DNA of 64,000 nucleotides from NCBI GenBank assembly GCA_900318645.1, contig ONLH01000001.1:62001-126000 (forward strand), read 5' to 3'. The notes under the pieces are model-generated. The model made no database searches. It was not told where the DNA came from and was given only the letters and a program-made list of their open reading frames with translations. The DNA is from an uncultured Prevotellaceae bacterium. Lineage in GTDB: Bacteria; Bacteroidota; Bacteroidia; Bacteroidales; Muribaculaceae. The position numbers and the translations under genes are program-made. Positions within the stretch are counted from its first letter, which is position 1. Every line of letters begins with the position of its first letter. Of this stretch, positions 51,476-59,357 are shown piece after piece.

Positions 51476-52879
51476 ATGCAAAGAACGATGAAAAGTCATT
51501 TATTGTATCCTCTATTGTCTGCCGCCTTGGTTCTCATGGCGGGCATGACCAGTGTGGCCCATAGCCAAGACTTCAACGGCTCATGGAGCGGCGTGCTTGA
51601 ATTCGGCCCCAATTCATACACCATTGTATTCAACATCCAGCAGACCGGTGATGACGTTGCCATCACTTGGGATTTTCCTGACCAGAATGCCTTCAACTTG
51701 CCTGCGACAGCCACCATCAGCGGCAATGAATTGAACGTGGACATGCCCGGTTCGAACGCCTCCTACAAAGGTATCCTGGAAGGCGAGGCACTGAATGGCA
51801 CTTTCACTCAACATGGCTTTGACATCACATTGAACATGACACGCACAGGAGAGGTGCAAGACACCCGTCCTCAGGAAACTGCCATCGAGACCGATACCAA
51901 TAAGCCCTACCGCAGCGAGGACGTGACGTTTAACAACGATGACATCATCTTCTCGGGCACATTGACACTCCCCGCCAAGGGCAGTCATTTCCCCGCCGTG
52001 GTGCTGGTTGCCGGTTCAGGCCCCCTTGACCGCGATGAGGAAGCCTTTGGCCACAAACCATTCCTGCTGCTTGCCGATGCGTTGAGCCGCAACGGCTTTG
52101 CCCTGCTGCGCTATGACGAGCGAGGCGTGGGTGCCACCATCGGCGGTGATCCAGGCGCTCCGTCCGAACCACTTGCCACCGATGCCATGGCAGCGCTGCG
52201 TTATCTCAAGACACGTCCCGAAGTGGATGCCACCCGTGTGGGTTTCGTTGGCCACAGTGAAGGCGGCTTGATTGCCGTCATGAATGCGGCCAAGCATCCC
52301 GACGAGGTTGCCTATATCGTCTCATTGGCAGGTCCTGGCGTGCCCGGTAAAGAACTGGGCATGACGCAAACACAATTAGGGTTCAAGGCGGCTGGACTTG
52401 AATTTGGAGAAGATCTGATGAAGATGAACGAGGACTTTTACACTATCATTGCCACCGAGAGAGATTCGGTCACGATGTGCAACAAGTTGACTGAATATTT
52501 TCATCAGCAAGAGGGAAATCCCGCATTGCAGCAGTACCTGAAAGGAGTGCCAACCGCACAATACATTAAACTGTTCGCCCTGCCCATGGTGCGCTGTGTT
52601 TTCCAGTATGATCCGACCGAAAACCTCAAGCGTGTCAAGTGCCCGATGCTCGCCATCAATGGCACATTGGACTGCCAGGTAGCATGCGAGAACAACCTGG
52701 ATGGCATTAAGCGACACGTACCTCACGCCACTGTCAAGGCCTATGAGGGGCTGAACCATTTCTTCCAGACTTGCTCAGAATGGAAGGGCAGTGCAAATTA
52801 TAGTGCTATCCATGAGACGATGTCACCCGTGGTGCTGCAAGATATCGTCACCTGGCTGCAATCAACAGTCAAACAGTAA
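51476..52879 (+). CDS. Secreted alpha/beta hydrolase with N-terminal beta domain
   Basis: 467 residues from the ATG at 51476; the longer frame starting at 51383 would overlap the promoter. Signal peptide (cleavage near AHSQ), then a ~95-residue beta domain (FNGSWSGVLEFGPNSYTIVF, GEALNGTFTQHG) common in Bacteroidetes esterases, then the hydrolase: VVLVAGSGPLDRDE (oxyanion region), RYDERGVGAT, nucleophile Ser261 in GHSEGG, Asp near NGTLDCQV, and His in GLNHFF. Likely an esterase or peptidase of the periplasm or surface; substrate unknown. Confidence 0.88.
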   Translation: MQRTMKSHLLYPLLSAALVLMAGMTSVAHSQDFNGSWSGVLEFGPNSYTIVFNIQQTGDDVAITWDFPDQNAFNLPATATISGNELNVDMPGSNASYKGILEGEALNGTFTQHGFDITLNMTRTGEVQDTRPQETAIETDTNKPYRSEDVTFNNDDIIFSGTLTLPAKGSHFPAVVLVAGSGPLDRDEEAFGHKPFLLLADALSRNGFALLRYDERGVGATIGGDPGAPSEPLATDAMAALRYLKTRPEVDATRVGFVGHSEGGLIAVMNAAKHPDEVAYIVSLAGPGVPGKELGMTQTQLGFKAAGLEFGEDLMKMNEDFYTIIATERDSVTMCNKLTEYFHQQEGNPALQQYLKGVPTAQYIKLFALPMVRCVFQYDPTENLKRVKCPMLAINGTLDCQVACENNLDGIKRHVPHATVKAYEGLNHFFQTCSEWKGSANYSAIHETMSPVVLQDIVTWLQSTVKQ

Positions 52880-52958
52880 ATCGTATCGCCAAACTGTAAA
52901 AAAATTAGACACTTTAGTGTAAAAAAATCATACATTCGGCATTTTTGGTTGAAAAATA

Positions 52959-52990
52959 TTTGACAGGGTTGGATAGACATCATAATTTTG
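52959..52990 (+). promoter_or_regulatory. Promoter before the 29-residue microprotein, copy B
   Basis: TTTG (52959-52962), 20 bases, TAATTTTG (52983-52990). The transcript would begin near 52997 and carry a hairpin leader (GAAAGGGGAAAACCCGTTTC, 52998-53017) before the ATG at 53060. Confidence 0.75.
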
Positions 52991-53059
52991 TCACAGCGAA
53001 AGGGGAAAACCCGTTTCACTGAGGAGAAAACGAATACTAACCATAAAAACGGAATAACA

Positions 53060-53149
53060 ATGGAAACGCAAGCCTGTATCGTAACAGTAACAATGATTGC
53101 CATGGCAATCATCGCCTTCTTCTCGACACTCATCATGTCGATTGGTTGA
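53060..53149 (+). CDS. 29-residue membrane microprotein
   Basis: ATG at 53060 to TGA at 53149: a short start (METQACIV), a hydrophobic stretch (TMIAMAIIAFFSTLIMSIG) and nothing else. It has a consensus promoter 70 bases upstream and a strong terminator at 53264, so it forms a complete small transcription unit. The promoter and leader are a duplicate of those of the hydrolase. The transcript could also act as a small RNA. No family recognised. Confidence 0.55.
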   Translation: METQACIVTVTMIAMAIIAFFSTLIMSIG

Positions 53150-53263
53150 GCAACAAGAAAACGCTATAAAAATTTGATGTTAATAGAATGTGTGATTTCT
53201 TCATAAGTTTAAGCGAATACTAAATTATTCTAATCTGACACCTGGATGAATAGAACACCAAGG

Positions 53264-53302
53264 AAAGTGACGGCTCCGATGTGATGGAGCCGTCACTTTT
53301 TT
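53264..53302 (+). terminator. Strong terminator of the microprotein unit
   Basis: AAAGTGACGGCTCC (53264-53277) pairs perfectly with GGAGCCGTCACTTT (53286-53299), then TTTTG. It accounts for much of the 329-bp gap before the ABC exporter. Confidence 0.9.
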
Positions 53303-53339
53303 GTATAGCATGCCCCCAGGGCATTTTTTTGTTATTTCA

Positions 53340-53391
53340 TGTAGTTTTTTAACCCACCCATGCGTCTAAGGAGTAAAATCAGCTATTTTTG
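53340..53391 (+). promoter_or_regulatory. Upstream motif and -7 box of the NatA/NatB-type exporter
   Basis: TGTAGTTTTTT, five bases, ACCCATGCGTCTAA (53340-53369), as before the M16 gene at 42729. It is followed by the -7 box TATTTTTG (53384-53391). No standard TTTG lies at -33, so the shared motif may replace it. Confidence 0.55.
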
Positions 53392-53478
53392 CAAACGGTA
53401 AGGTACCTCATGAGATGACTTCAAGAGCACCGAAGCCAACCGAAAAACTGAAAATTCAGAACTAAAAACTAAAATACA

Positions 53479-54396
53479 ATGGCTTACTTAGACATTAGCA
53501 ACGTGGTGAAACGCTATGAGGGGCATACCGCCCTGGCGGGCGTTTCCATGCAGGTGGAACAGGGCTGCATCTACGGCCTGCTGGGCCCCAACGGCGCTGG
53601 CAAGAGCACCCTGATCCGCATCATCAACCGCATCCTCGCAGCCGATGAGGGCACCGTGACCCTCAATGGCAAGAAGATGACCGATAGCGATATCACCCAC
53701 ATCGGCTACCTGCCCGAGGAGCGCGGACTGTACAAGAAAATGAAAGTGGGTGACCAAATCGTGTATCTGGGCCGCCTCAAGGGTATGACCAAGGCCGATG
53801 CCGTGGCCTCGATGCACTGGTGGCTCGACCGCTTTGATCTCAAGGAGTGGGAAAACAAAAAGGTGGAGAACCTGTCCAAGGGTATGCAGCAGAAGGTGCA
53901 GTTCATCGGCACCGTCATCCACCGCCCACCGCTGTTGATCTTCGACGAACCGTTCTCGGGCTTTGACCCCGTAAATGCCGAACAGTTGAAGGTTGAGATT
54001 CTCGCCCTGCGTGACCAGGGCAGCACCATCCTGTTCTCGACCCACAACATGGCATCAGTCGAGGAAGTGTGCCAGCAGATTACCCTGCTCAACCATGCCC
54101 ATGTGGTGCTCACCGGCAGTGTTGACGAGGTGAAGCAACAACACAAGAAGAACATCATCGCGGTGCAGACACCCGACACCATTCAGCCTCATCCCGAGAT
54201 GTTTACTATTCTGCCCCCCGATCCAGTGAAGAAAAAAGACATCCGCATCAAGCTTGCCGCCGGTGTTCAGGTGCGTGACGCCATTACCTGGTTCAACGAG
54301 CACTATCACGTCACGGGCTTCACCGAGGTGCTGCCCAGCATGAATGAGATTTTCATCGAAACCGTCAAATCCAAAAACTTAGAGAACAATGAATAA
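53479..54396 (+). CDS. ABC transporter ATP-binding protein (NatA-like)
   Basis: 305 residues: Walker A GLLGPNGAGKSTLI, signature LSKGMQQKVQ, Walker B LLIFDEPFSGFDPVN, and switch His in LFSTHNMASVEE. A C-terminal DUF4162-type regulatory extension follows (about 220-305). It overlaps the permease gene by eight bases. NatA/NatB-type exporters move sodium ions or drugs; the substrate here is not known. Confidence 0.93.
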   Translation: MAYLDISNVVKRYEGHTALAGVSMQVEQGCIYGLLGPNGAGKSTLIRIINRILAADEGTVTLNGKKMTDSDITHIGYLPEERGLYKKMKVGDQIVYLGRLKGMTKADAVASMHWWLDRFDLKEWENKKVENLSKGMQQKVQFIGTVIHRPPLLIFDEPFSGFDPVNAEQLKVEILALRDQGSTILFSTHNMASVEEVCQQITLLNHAHVVLTGSVDEVKQQHKKNIIAVQTPDTIQPHPEMFTILPPDPVKKKDIRIKLAAGVQVRDAITWFNEHYHVTGFTEVLPSMNEIFIETVKSKNLENNE

Positions 54397-55708
54397 GCTC
54401 CGCCTCATCATCGCCCGTGAATACATGTCGATTGTCGGGCGCAAGTCATTCATTATTTTGACTTTACTGTTTCCTTTCTTGATGATTGGCTTGGGATCTA
54501 TCCCTGTATTGATGGCCTACTTGAACGACAAGGGAGAAGAGGCACAACGGATAGCAGTCTGTGATGAGACCGGCCGCTATGCTACCGCATTGCCTAACGA
54601 CGACAAGTTCAACTTCTTGTTGATTGAGGGCGCCACGGTCACCGATGCCAATGAGTTCTTCTCTGAAAAAGACAATGACAGCTATTACAACGCCTTGGTC
54701 GTTATCCCACGCGAAGTGGACAGCACTGGCGTGGTCAACATCTATAGCAAGGGTAACATCATTCCCGCTCTGGAATCTACCGTCAAGAGTGCCCTGACCG
54801 ACACCATTGAGAGCGCCCACCTGGCTGCCATGGGTATTCCCAACCTGCAGGAGATCATGGATAAGGGCCACGTCAATATCGACGTGCGCGCCATCAAGTT
54901 GAGCGAAACGGGTGACGCAAAAGAGTCGTCAACCGATATCGCTATCGCCTTGGGTATGGTCCTGTCATTGGTTATCTTCTGGTTTGTCTTCTTCAGTGGC
55001 ACGATGATTATGAATAATGTCGTTGAGGAGAAAACCAACCGCATTGTCGAGGTCGTGGTGAGCAGTTGCCGACCCTTCCACCTCATGATGGGCAAGATTA
55101 TCGGCGTCGGCTTGTCGGTACTGACCCAGATGGGTATCTGGATTGTGCTGTTGGGAATAGCCGGATTGATCGGAGGCAACCTGATGGGCATAGGCAGTTC
55201 TGTAGCCTCGCCCGAGATGATAGGAGCAGGTGCAGCTGCTGCCCCTGAGGTTGAGAGCGAAATGGGCGGTTTCTTGAGACAACTCATGTCCATCAACTTC
55301 ACGTCCATTATCATCAATTTCCTGCTCTACTTTGTTGAGGGCTACCTGCTGTATTGCGCCATCTTTGCTGCCCTTGGCTCGGCAGTGGACCAAGCCAGTG
55401 ACACTTCACAGTTGCTGACCCCCGTGATGCTGCTGATGTTCTTTGCTTTCTATGCCGCAATAGGATGTGCCCAGAACCCCGATGGACCGATGGCATTCTG
55501 GTGCTCGATCATACCGTTCACCTCACCCACAGTGATGATGGTTAGGCTACCGTTTGAAGTTCCCATCTGGCAAATCATCCTAAGCCACGTCCTGCTGATC
55601 GCAACGGCACTTGCCATCGTGTGGCTGGCCGGCCGTATTTACCGCCGCGGAATCCTGAGCTACGGCAAGAAGGCCAGCTTCAAGGACCTGTTCAACTGGT
55701 TGAAGTAA
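54389..55708 (+). CDS. ABC-2 type permease (NatB-like)
   Basis: 439 residues. One N-terminal helix (ILTLLFPFLMIGLGSIPVLM, about 23-43) is followed by a ~130-residue extracytoplasmic domain, then a cluster of about six helices (from 190). Motifs are IMNNVVEEKTNRIVEVVVSS, the coupling signature of NatB-type permeases, and SIIPFTSPTVMMVRLPF near the end. Partner of the overlapping ATPase. Confidence 0.92.
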   Translation: MNKLRLIIAREYMSIVGRKSFIILTLLFPFLMIGLGSIPVLMAYLNDKGEEAQRIAVCDETGRYATALPNDDKFNFLLIEGATVTDANEFFSEKDNDSYYNALVVIPREVDSTGVVNIYSKGNIIPALESTVKSALTDTIESAHLAAMGIPNLQEIMDKGHVNIDVRAIKLSETGDAKESSTDIAIALGMVLSLVIFWFVFFSGTMIMNNVVEEKTNRIVEVVVSSCRPFHLMMGKIIGVGLSVLTQMGIWIVLLGIAGLIGGNLMGIGSSVASPEMIGAGAAAAPEVESEMGGFLRQLMSINFTSIIINFLLYFVEGYLLYCAIFAALGSAVDQASDTSQLLTPVMLLMFFAFYAAIGCAQNPDGPMAFWCSIIPFTSPTVMMVRLPFEVPIWQIILSHVLLIATALAIVWLAGRIYRRGILSYGKKASFKDLFNWLK

Positions 55709-55714
55709 ATCCGC

Positions 55715-55757
55715 TCTAGAAGCTCTGGATAAACTAAGACAATCTAGAGCTTCTAGA
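55715..55757 (+). terminator. Hairpin between the exporter and dtd
   Basis: TCTAGAAGCTCT (55715-55726) and AGAGCTTCTAGA (55746-55757) are perfectly complementary. There is no T-run, so it may be an attenuator or mRNA end. Confidence 0.6.
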
Positions 55758-55776
55758 ACAATAGAAAACTATCACA

Positions 55777-56229
55777 ATGAGAATTGTAATACAACGTGTG
55801 ACCGAGGCCTCGGTCACCATCGACGGACAAGTGCACAGTACCATCGGCCCAGGCATGATGGTGCTGGTTGGCGTCCGCGAGGGTGATACCCTCGATGACA
55901 TGCGCTGGCTAGCGCAGAAGACCGTGAACCTGCGCATCTTTGACGACGAGCAGGGTGTGATGAACCGCAGCATCATCGATGTCGGAGGCGAGGTGCTGGC
56001 CGTGAGCCAGTTTACCCTTAATGCCTCGACCAAAAAGGGCAACCGCCCCAGCTACATCCACGCTGCAGGTCACGACTTGGCCGTGCCGCTCTACGAAGCC
56101 TACTGCGATGAAGTGGCACAACTGTTGGGCAAACCCACACAGCGCGGCGTGTTCGGCGCCGAGATGCAGGTGGCGCTTATCAACGACGGTCCAGTAACCA
56201 TCATCATCGACTCGAGGCTCAAGGAGTGA
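55777..56229 (+). CDS. dtd: D-aminoacyl-tRNA deacylase
   Basis: Hydrolyses D-aminoacyl-tRNAs (and Gly-tRNA-Ala) as a chirality proofreader. It has 150 residues, full length. Motifs: MRIVIQRVTEASVTIDG at the start, LVGVREGDT, the catalytic SQFTLNAS, and the C-terminal block with GPVTIIIDSR. The RPSYIHA segment matches the usual RPSF-type motif. Cytoplasmic; located after the ABC exporter. Confidence 0.95.
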   Translation: MRIVIQRVTEASVTIDGQVHSTIGPGMMVLVGVREGDTLDDMRWLAQKTVNLRIFDDEQGVMNRSIIDVGGEVLAVSQFTLNASTKKGNRPSYIHAAGHDLAVPLYEAYCDEVAQLLGKPTQRGVFGAEMQVALINDGPVTIIIDSRLKE

Positions 56230-56253
56230 ATCCTAAATCAGTAGCTATTCGGC

Positions 56254-56375
56254 CTGTAGAATAGTAAAATTTTGCGTCTCCTATTGTGAGGCATCGCCAA
56301 TATGCCTGTCCTGGAGACGCAAAATTTTGCGTCTCTACAAAGCGGACGAATCAAGCACCGGCACTTACTTGCCAA
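56254..56375. mobile_element. Degenerate remnant of the palindromic MITE-like element
   Basis: One intact GAGACGCAAAATTTTGCG palindrome (56314-56335) and one damaged arm (56262-56281). The right flank TCTACAAAGCGGACGAATC matches the copy at 63843-63952. The terminal inverted repeats are not recognisable. It fills part of the 489-bp gap before the TPR regulator; I see nothing else in 56376-56700. Confidence 0.6.
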
Positions 56376-56703
56376 ACTCATATAAAATATTAAGTTTCCT
56401 TGCAGATTAGTGGCCCTACATGAGGTCTAGGTGACGTGTGCATCTGCTGAATGACTCCAGGAATCAGGCAAAAGGCAAAAAAAACAAAATACAGCAAAAC
56501 CATTAAAAATATCTAAATCATAACATACTGTTAATCTTGCCTTTAATCCAAGTTATTATAGACTAAAGATAATCCATGCAGCAAACAACAGTGGTAAAAA
56601 AAGCAAAATACAGTATTTGGAATCACAGTTTTGATACCACCTGTAATTGGATACAAAATCCAATAAAAAAATGATAAAAATCTATTGCATTGGAAAAAAA
56701 TTG

Positions 56704-56711
56704 TATCTTTG
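56704..56711 (+). promoter_or_regulatory. -7 box of the TPR regulator
   Basis: TATCTTTG ends eight bases before the ATG at 56719, so the message would have almost no leader. No good TTTG lies at -33. Confidence 0.5.
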
Positions 56712-56718
56712 CACTCGG

Positions 56719-58398
56719 ATGATTAAAAAACTGCTTCATATCTGGTTCAGTCTGACGATTCTGGCGGGAATGCTCGCTGGATGCCATGACACGCCACAAT
56801 ATGATAGCCGACTGACGATTGCCGATAGCCTGATGACTATCCCGAGCCAGCGCCATGTGGCCATGGAGCAACTTCTTGATATACAGCCAGAAAGTCTCAC
56901 TAAGGAAAGCGACAAGGCTTACTATGCCCTGCTCATCACCCAGGCGCGCTACCTGAATCATCAAGAAATCCCCAATGACGACGAGATTAACATTGCCATT
57001 AGCTTCTTCAAGAGCCATACCGAAGATCACGAGAAGTTCACGCGCGCGCACATCTTTAAAGGTACAGTGCTTGAAGGTATGGGGGATTTCGCTAACGCCA
57101 TGCATTACTATAAGGAGGCTGAATCCATCGCTGGTGAAGAAGATTCCTTCAACCGTGGTTACGCCTTGCTGCGCATGGGCAAACTATACACCAACCACCA
57201 TGCCTACGACGGCCGTGACATCGAGAAACTCGAACAGGCACTCAGCTACTTCAGGCAATGCAAAGACACCATCTACCAAATCATCTGCCTCAAGGAATTA
57301 GGTGCCCTGTATCGCTCACGAAAAGCAGATATTGCAGAAAACCTTCTAAACGAAGCCATTACGCTCGCCGACAAACGTAAAGACAACCAAAACATCATCA
57401 ACTGCAACAACATTCTAGCCTATCTCTATTTTATGCAAGGTCAAACCGACCATGCCTATAACAAGAAGGCTTACAAGCAATTGCAGCGCATCAAAGCGAT
57501 AGGACTCAATAACCTGCCAAAGAACGTATACACCACATTTGCATGCGTGTATGCCAATACCGGGAAATCCGATTCTGCCATGTGGTTTCTTGATCTCGCC
57601 ACACAGAACGACTCTTCCTACCGGCACTCCACGTCCTATCTGGAAGCCATGGGACAAATCGCCAAGGCACGCGGTGACATGTATAAATACTACAAGCTGA
57701 GTCATGAGAGCGACAGCATGTCTTTCTCGTCATTGTCTGACCCTCATGTATTTAACATCATCACGAGTGAGGTGAAATATGATGAGAACCAAAAGTATCA
57801 GCAAGAAAAAGCCCACCGCAACAGGTTATTAATACTTGCCCTGATCAGTTCTATCCTACTACTGTTGGCACTGCTGCTCTATCGCAGGTCGCACCGATAT
57901 GACAAACTGGTCTTGGAGCTCAAGGACCAGTCTCATGACCAGATGCAAGACTTGACCGACATGCAGCAGAGTATCAACGAGTTACAGATTAATGATGAAC
58001 GTCTCAAGGGGTTCATCTCGTCACACATAGGCATGATGCGTGACATCATCGAGGCCTGCTACCACGAGCCCAACAATCGCATTGCCGAGAATATGAAGCG
58101 CATCGTCAAGTTCCAGGACAGCAACAAGGACAACTGGGTCAAGCTGTTTGACTACATTGACTTGGAGCACAATAACATCATGACGCGCACCCGCGAGAAC
58201 TACCCCGACCTCAACGATCGCGAGTTGCTGCTGCTGGCATTGACCTGCATGGGGTTCACTTATATCCAAATCGCCATCATCATGGGATACTCCAACGCTA
58301 CCAGCGTGAGCGTCATCAAGCAGCGTTTGGTCAAGAAGATGGGACTCGACTGTTCGCTCAACGAGTACATCCAGAACAACGATAACATGAAAAAATAG
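56719..58398 (+). CDS. TPR-transmembrane-HTH regulator with lipobox-like N-terminus
   Basis: 559 residues from the ATG at 56719 (the frame upstream overlaps the promoter). N-terminal signal with a lipobox-like LAGC (residue ~22), then TPR repeats (about 40-350; LEGMGDFANAMHYYKEAESI, ALLRMGKLYTNHHAYDGRDI). A transmembrane helix (about 370-393; LLILALISSILLLLALLLYR), a coiled coil (LKDQSHDQMQDLTDMQQSIN) and a C-terminal LuxR-like helix-turn-helix (about 490-550; FTYIQIAIIMGYSNATSVSV, KQRLVKKMG) follow. This is the Bacteroidales one-protein membrane regulator design. A DUF3244 gene follows, its usual neighbour. Confidence 0.85.
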   Translation: MIKKLLHIWFSLTILAGMLAGCHDTPQYDSRLTIADSLMTIPSQRHVAMEQLLDIQPESLTKESDKAYYALLITQARYLNHQEIPNDDEINIAISFFKSHTEDHEKFTRAHIFKGTVLEGMGDFANAMHYYKEAESIAGEEDSFNRGYALLRMGKLYTNHHAYDGRDIEKLEQALSYFRQCKDTIYQIICLKELGALYRSRKADIAENLLNEAITLADKRKDNQNIINCNNILAYLYFMQGQTDHAYNKKAYKQLQRIKAIGLNNLPKNVYTTFACVYANTGKSDSAMWFLDLATQNDSSYRHSTSYLEAMGQIAKARGDMYKYYKLSHESDSMSFSSLSDPHVFNIITSEVKYDENQKYQQEKAHRNRLLILALISSILLLLALLLYRRSHRYDKLVLELKDQSHDQMQDLTDMQQSINELQINDERLKGFISSHIGMMRDIIEACYHEPNNRIAENMKRIVKFQDSNKDNWVKLFDYIDLEHNNIMTRTRENYPDLNDRELLLLALTCMGFTYIQIAIIMGYSNATSVSVIKQRLVKKMGLDCSLNEYIQNNDNMKK

Positions 58399-58521
58399 CG
58401 GCCAAAAGGCAAAAACTACTGTTTTCGGCACAAAAATCACCCCCTCTGAAAGGTGTATTAAAAATATTTTTTCAACACACTGATTATCAATTTATTAAAA
58501 CACCCTTGTATTACGAAAAAA

Positions 58522-58553
58522 TTTGGTCAATTCAAATATTGGCTGTAATTTTG
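58522..58553 (+). promoter_or_regulatory. Promoter of the DUF3244 gene
   Basis: TTTG (58522-58525), 20 bases, TAATTTTG (58546-58553), 51 bases before the start. Confidence 0.75.
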
Positions 58554-58604
58554 CATCGGAAATCTAAACATATCGCTTTGTAGAATCTAAACATTTTTGA
58601 AATT

Positions 58605-59051
58605 ATGAAACGTTTTAGTATTATCGCCATACTGATCACCATCTGCGGCATGACCGCGATGGCACAAAATAGACCAGACGTGACTCACCAGTCAACTGGT
58701 GACGATCGTGAAAAGTATACTCCCGTTATGGACATGCCGGCATTAGTCTATGATGAAGACGCCCAAGAGATTTTTGTCGAGGGATCTCAATCAAACTTTT
58801 ACTCGGTATCCATTACGATGCAGCCCACTCAGATGGTCGTGCTGGAAACAATAATTGACGGAACATATGACATCATTGATGTTTCTTCGCTGGTAATCGG
58901 CAGCTACACCATCACCCTCACAAGTTCCAACTGGAACAACTACTCATGGACATTCACCCTTGATGGGGGATTGTCACACATCAAAACCACTGGCAAAACG
59001 GCTAAATCCATAAGCAATGCCAACGGTGACAGATTCAATATTAGAGAATAA
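58605..59051 (+). CDS. DUF3244-like small secreted protein
   Basis: 148 residues, signal peptide (cleavage near AMAQ). One beta-sandwich of about 90 residues: ALVYDEDAQEIFVEGSQSNF, VSITMQPTQMVVLETIIDG, then DVSSLVIGSYTITLTSSNW and a final FTLDGG strand. The pattern fits DUF3244, small secreted proteins often next to TPR-HTH regulators in this order. The gene is therefore a likely target of the regulator upstream (inference). Confidence 0.72.
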   Translation: MKRFSIIAILITICGMTAMAQNRPDVTHQSTGDDREKYTPVMDMPALVYDEDAQEIFVEGSQSNFYSVSITMQPTQMVVLETIIDGTYDIIDVSSLVIGSYTITLTSSNWNNYSWTFTLDGGLSHIKTTGKTAKSISNANGDRFNIRE

Positions 59052-59117
59052 GAGAATGTTTAGATTTTAAATAATTAGGTATTCCTTAGATCGGAGAAAC
59101 ACACATCATCCAAACTG

Positions 59118-59158
59118 CTGCCCGCTACCATCCATAGCGGGCGGTTGTTTGTTTTTTC
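59118..59158 (+). terminator. Terminator after the DUF3244 gene
   Basis: GCCCGCTA (59120-59127) and TAGCGGGC (59135-59142), followed by GGTTGTTTGTTTTTT. Nothing else evident in the 306-bp gap apart from the -7 box at 59268. Confidence 0.85.
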
Positions 59159-59267
59159 CTATGCTCACCAGATGACTTTTTCCTTATAGGCTCCCTGTAT
59201 CTGCGTTTTTTAGTTAGCAATTATAAAAAATAATGTAATTAATGTTACCAAATTCAACAAATATTCC

Positions 59268-59275
59268 TAATTTTG
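59268..59275 (+). promoter_or_regulatory. -7 box of the first Omp28-dockerin gene
   Basis: TAATTTTG, 82 bases before the start; no clear -33 element. Confidence 0.45.
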
Positions 59276-59357
59276 TAATCCATTATAATCAATGGCAAAG
59301 CCATCAGCATTAAAACTACGTAACCATTCATTATTCATTTATAAACATTAACGCAAC

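Noticed and set aside
52798..53136. 112-residue minus-strand frame with hydrophobic stretch
   Set aside because: Antisense to the end of the hydrolase and the microprotein; its hydrophobic part mirrors the microprotein helix, and the duplicated promoter points the other way.
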